A DNA stretch of 64,000 bases, taken from positions 95,044-159,043 of the forward strand of contig QAOA01002553.1 of the NCBI GenBank assembly GCA_003255065.1, given 5' to 3'. Within the stretch, counting starts at the first letter, position 1; every line of letters begins with the position of its first letter. This stretch comes from Cercis canadensis (Eukaryota > Streptophyta > Magnoliopsida > Fabales > Fabaceae). Positions 58,948-64,000 of this stretch are shown piece by piece. Position numbers and translations under genes: made by a program. The notes below the pieces were generated by a model. The model did no database searches. It was not told where the DNA came from and saw only the letters and a list, made by a program, of their open reading frames with translations.

Positions 58948-61900
58948 TTAGAAATCACGGAAACTCATTTTTGGATCCATCATCTTCCCTCTCCCACGTC
59001 CTCTCCCACGTCCTCTTCCTCTTCCTCTTGAGCTCCCACGTTTGAAGCCTAATCTCCCATGTTTCATCTCCACAAGGGAATGAAGCAACTCATCACAAAG
59101 AATACAACCACGGTGTAATGTAGCTCCATCTTCTAGAGGAGTTGTTTTCTTGTTGAAGTCCACTTCTATGATTGTAGAGTCACATTCAGGGCATTTTTCT
59201 CGAGTTGTGGAGATCCTATGAGCACCTTCAGGAAGGAAAACGAGGCAATTGCACATATTGCAAAAAAGTCGCCATTTGGGAGCGCTTACTGGGTCTAGGA
59301 CAAGTGTCCCACTGCACTCTGGGCAAGCACAGACACCTTGGGAAACCAGAGAATTGGGGCAGGTGGGATGGGGACACAGGACGCATGGCATTCCAGCTCC
59401 CTTCCCTACCTTGCCAGAAGCACCAGTTTTAGCCGTATTGATGAGTGCGTCGATACCTTCAAATGGGGGATTGCTGTAGCAGTATGGGCAGAGTGGGAAT
59501 GATTTACCATCTGCGCCAGGCATGGAGCAGATCAAAAGTTCAAAATTGTCTAAAGGACAAGTGAGTTCCTTGTAAAGCTGCAGAAAACCAATTGCTTTGG
59601 TAAATAATGAGTAATTGAGAATATTTGGTAACAGGTATTGGGCAAAAGACAATACAACAGTGAATATCACATGGCAGATAACAAGGTTCCCACTTACAAT
59701 TCATTTTGGCCTTTCAAATTGACATTCGTCAGGTTATGTAGGACAAGAAAACAGCACAGAAAAGGCAGAGACTAAGGGAGAACAAAGAGGGGAAGTTTCA
59801 TAGAGAGAAATGGAAAGAGAAGGAGAAAAGAGACACAATAGAGACATCACACAATAATTATATCAATTCTTAAAAAGCTAAGAACTAAGGTGCATAATAA
59901 TATTCCCTATTAATATATAGAACAACGAGGATGTTTTCCCTCTTCTGTTTCTCTTCAGAAGTTCCAAAAATTATAGGGTTATACAAGTAAATGTAATTAT
60001 ACCTCATCTTCTCTCTCTGCTTTCTTTATTTTCTCCTCTCTTATCTCCATTACCCTTTATCTTAATTGCCCCTGTTGCTCACATTTTATATTAAAAATTA
60101 AGATAAATAGGTCTTTTTGTCCCTTAACTATATACCCCTGGATTCATTTTCCCTTTGGGACTAAGATAGTTGTGGGACAAAAATGAAACCAGGCCAAAAT
60201 TCCTATTTTGCCAAAAATTGTTTTACTTTTTAATGCACACATGCATTCGTGAGCCCATTCATTAGTATAGTCCATAAATAGGCTAACCAATTAGTCCTAA
60301 TACCACTAGGATAGAAAATTGTAACTTTATACCCCCCTATTCAGATACAGATCCTAATTTATTAGAAAATCCTAAACAATGTGGCCAGGATAAAGTGGAC
60401 CAAAAACTAGTCTACCATATGAAAGCTAGTAAACTGAACTTTACACAGGATTACTGGGAAAATCTGAGGGCCAAAATATTTGAAATGGAAAACTAACAAG
60501 GCTTCAGGCTCCACAATATCTTAAATCGAATATGTTCTAATCAAATTAAATGAGAAAAAAGAAAAGAAAGAAGAAGACAGGAAAAGTTGGAGGCTAGATT
60601 TGAAACCATTAATAAGTTTTGACCGGTTAAATAATATTACCTTGATCGTGCCCTTCTGTGGAAGATAATAAACCTCCTCACATGTACCACAATACAAACG
60701 TGATGGCTGAGCAGAAATGTACTTCATATATCGCAAGCATTTGCCACATTTGCTAATAATACGCCCTGAATCAGTCAATGCAGAAAATTGTGCTTCAAAT
60801 AAAGCATCCATGTTTTCAATCTGAGCCAGATAGAAAGAAAACAGAAAGAATTAGAACAATGTAGCACAACCTGTGAACTCTGCAACATAGCGCAAATGTC
60901 ATGTTGGACTAAATTTAGATGAGTCAGATGACACAAAGGAATAGTTACTTAGAACTTCAAGGTCAAATAAGTACATCATGCCCTAAGAACAAAAAAGTAT
61001 ATTTTGTACAATATTATTGGAATCACAATCTTATGCTACTCTACTGTAGAATTTTTAAATGACATCACCAGAGACAGTGCTCTTACAGAGACCAAAAAAA
61101 AGTCAAATTTTAATCAAATTATGATAAGATTAGTTATCAACATAAATAATCATAGAAAATAAAAGGTTGCATTTAGATGGCTTGCACAAAATTAGAGTGA
61201 CATAATAAATACATAGTATGATCCTTTTTTGTTTTGATAGAAAAAGAAAATATTAATAAATTCAAAGTATGATCCTGCCTTTGCAACAACCATAAATTTG
61301 TATACAAGGTATTAGGCAACAAAAATATAGGCTAATCAAAAATAAAATAAAAAGAAGGGTACCGTTTAAGATATGAAAGTTGACATGGACATGCAAGAAG
61401 AAATTTAACTAACAGTCAAATATGGAAATGGATGGGGAAGATTTAAGGGGAACACATTTCAAATTAAGTCGACTATGAGTGGTGCACTCCAACAAAGGCT
61501 TATCTGTCTGAAAACAATATAATATCATAGGAAATGATCAAACACTATCAAAAGTACATGATGTTCAAGTTGGGGGGAAAAAGGAGGATGAGTCATATGA
61601 CTGCAAATAAACTTATATTAATATGCGTTACTAAGTTGAGACAAAATAAATGAATGAAATCTATCATATCATGGAAGAATCATATTGAACCATATGGTAA
61701 GAACAAGGACTAAACAATACTGTTAGCCAAACCTTCTTAACAAAGTAACTGAACTTCTGCTTGAATTGTTGTATTACATGCTGCACAACACGAAAATGGT
61801 CCACCTGACCCTTAGCAATAAGAGTAATCTGTTGCTCAATGAAGCTACGAATATCAGGCAGGCAGAGGTCTGGATCGATTGTTTGATAACCTCTAATCAA

Positions 61901-64000
61901 AGTTATACCTAACGTAGTTGGGACTAGCTTCCTGCCTGCTTGTACCTGCAATTTGATTTAGAAGTAAATATCCAGATCTTTTAAAACATACTTCACAGAC
62001 ATCATTATATCCCCTACCTGCACATAATTCCGCTCACATATGTTGTTAATATGTACAGGAATTGATGCATCTGTTCCTATGCCATTCTTCTCCATCAAGG
62101 AGATCAGCTCACTCTCACTGAGATAATCCGGAGGTGTGGTACTCCCCTGTAGAAATTTATGGTCTTAGATATCAGTACCATATATGAATACCAGGCTGTA
62201 AACCATGACATAATTTTCAACCTTTTTTTATTTTTTATTTTTTCTTCACTTATAGGATAATTTTACAAAATATCACCACTCCATACATATTCATATTCAA
62301 GTGCAAGCTGCAACCCATGAACACCACATAACAAAGTCAAACATAAAAGGGGACTAGTAAGGACAAGAAGAATCAAACAAGCCAGGAAACAACACCCAAG
62401 AGTCTAAAGAAAATAAATTTGGTTCAGGGGGTTTACCTCATATAGCTCCACTTTTGACACTTCTATTTTCTGCCGTTTTGCGAATGAAGGAATATTTTTC
62501 TCATTTACTGCCAACCATGGCATAATAGACGTAAATCCCTTGACTGTAACATGATGCCCTGTACAATGAAAGGACTCTTCACCAATAGAAAATTCTACCT
62601 TTTTCCTGGAATGGATGATAAATAATGCATGTTATACAAAGAAAATAAGAAGTTTCTTAAGTTCATGTATTAGGGCACAGAGAGAGCATGACTGTATTTT
62701 CAATTATTTTGAAAGAAATAGTTTTCAGAAAGAAATTCTTTTAGAGTATAAAAGGATTTTGCATTTAGATGGAAGGATATTCAAATGTTATACCTATATA
62801 ATACCCAAGAATTACATGATGATGATGATGACAAAGATAATAAACACGGGGATACCACATCCTGCATCTTCCGTCATACTTATTTTGTTGCAATCTTACA
62901 AGGACAAATTGGGAGAGAGAAGATTGCTAAATGTTTTAGAGTCGGCGAACCTATGGACTTCAGGAAGAAAAATTGATGTGTTTATTGCTTACCTACAGAA
63001 TGATCATTTGGCCTCAGTATTCTCATTTGCTGTAACTCTTCTGTTCTTTTCTTACAAGATGGACCGGTGCGGGGAAGAAGGGGGGGCGGGGGGGAATGGT
63101 AAAAGAGCTAAAGCAGCAATTACCTTTTAAAAAAATGAAAGTGTAACCTTTATTAAGGCCAAAATTACTTCATATAAATAGTCTGGTCACCCGATGTTGA
63201 TTCACATTAATTCAAACTGCTTGATTTTTAACCTGTGATATCATCCTTGCCCTTCTCAACATCATTTTTTAGTTGGTTAAAACCTTGATTTTGATAAAAG
63301 AAGAAAGTTCATTAAGGCAAGGAAGGAAGCAGTACCAAAAAGGATAACATATCCTCCTAAACAGAAACAAAAGGAAAATCATTGCAATAAGGCAGTCCAG
63401 TCTCTGCATATCTTATGGCAAAACTCCCTTGAAAAGACCATGGGCATAGCATAATAGATAGGTCACCATATGCACAATCTTATCCCAAATCAACTCCAAG
63501 TTCAACAAAACATCCTTAAAAATACAATATATTACAATACGGAATTTAATCATATGCCAACTTTATTTCAAACTAATTGTCTAGAAGTTTGAGAATATAA
63601 GCATGCAAGGAAAAGTGAAACTAAACCTGACAAAAAACCCAGAAAAGCAGTTGGATCCAAGTCAGCAGTATGGCTACCAGTCCAATTTTGGATTGGCTGG
63701 TGACTTCATCACATAATAAATATTTTACTGGCCCAAGTAGTCAAAAGTCCTTATCTATAGTACGCTACTAGAGTATTACTGAAGCACTAAAATTAAAATA
63801 AAGCTAGATAACTCTTTGGATCTGTCCCAAAGAAGGACAAAACAACTCAGAGAAACTGCATTGATCTGAAAACTGAATTACTAGAAGAAATCATAACAAT
63901 TTATAGTACTCCTAAACCTTGTAGGACTAGGAAAACTAAACCTTGTGAGACTAAGAAAACTAAAGAGTAAAGACTAAACTTGTCTTGGAAAATAACATCT
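58948..64000 (-). CDS. TOP3B: DNA/RNA topoisomerase 3-beta, C-terminal half (partial)
   Basis: A type IA topoisomerase that passes single strands and in animals also acts on RNA. Exons seen: 62437-62605, 62018-62146, 61733-61945, 60641-60820 and 58948-59577, all in frame, ending at a TAA at 58948. They encode the tail of the core domain ([61 protein letters not shown]). Then come several zinc-ribbon cysteine pairs (CGKC...CGTC, CPYC, CVLC...CACPEC, CNMC, CPEC, CILC) and finally an RG-repeat tail ([12 protein letters not shown]...) before [11 protein letters not shown]. This C-terminal arrangement separates TOP3-beta from TOP3-alpha. The catalytic Tyr and TOPRIM exons are not in view; sequence from 62606 to the edge looks intronic. 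Confidence 0.93.
62606..64000 (-). other. Probable long TOP3B intron
   Basis: No exon matching the expected upstream TOP3-beta sequence was found here, although the first placed exon starts with a split codon after an AG. The region has a G-rich run near 63070-63100 and an ATGATG run near 62816-62830. Short open frames on the plus strand have no family features. Confidence 0.55.

Noticed and set aside
62615-63130. 171-codon plus-strand frame in the TOP3B intron
   Set aside because: Composition is irregular, it ends in a G-run, and it has no family resemblance. It lies in what the gene structure requires to be intron.

Overview
This window is plant nuclear DNA, most likely from a woody core eudicot. 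It is AT-rich, its genes are split by GT-AG introns, and the gene families are plant-specific: a plant SWI/SNF ATPase with a giant tail, CYP82-type P450, TPS-a terpene synthase, plastid phytoene desaturase and plant-type topoisomerase 3-beta. Miniature inverted-repeat elements are dense. I could not fix the species. No rRNA, tRNA gene, CRISPR array or bacterial operon is visible.

All five large host genes lie on the minus strand. From left to right: (1) 1-13103, the C-terminal part of a SPLAYED (SYD)-type chromatin-remodelling ATPase. It is open at the left window edge and cut at its 5' side by a one-base N. Its tail carries four tandem copies of a ~143-residue repeat and a tandem exon-plus-intron duplication, and one intron holds a transposon-like element carrying a PPR gene fragment. 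(2) 13303-20416, fossil retroelements (a Copia element and a Ty3/gypsy gag remnant) with miniature elements between them. (3) 20542-20763, a possible small secreted peptide on the plus strand. (4) 22492-25701, a two-exon CYP82-like P450. (5) 25762-33129, intergenic repeats, including a three-copy 119-bp tandem array and the right half of a CACTA transposon. (6) 33130-37708, a seven-exon TPS-a sesquiterpene synthase that has lost the first part of exon 3. (7) 37709-46175, a gene-poor repeat region with a TTA-flanked Tourist-like MITE, a ~570-bp hairpin, a SINE and a hAT-like element. (8) 46176-57149 (5' UTR to about 57750), a complete 14-exon phytoene desaturase. (9) 58948-64000, the C-terminal half of DNA/RNA topoisomerase 3-beta, open at the right edge.

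The genes do not form one pathway. PDS acts in plastid carotenoid synthesis; SYD and TOP3B act on chromatin and nucleic-acid topology. The only plausible functional pairing is the P450 with the terpene synthase, about 7.4 kb apart in the same orientation, although the synthase as assembled may not be functional.

Six isolated single N characters mark assembly joins. At two of them (17783 and 27331) the flanks duplicate each other, so contig overlaps were not collapsed. The N at 13302 coincides with abrupt loss of the SYD 5' half, so that junction should be treated as doubtful. I found no convincing new molecular system. The most unusual features are the expanding SYD tail, the PPR-carrying element, and the long hairpins inside and between genes.
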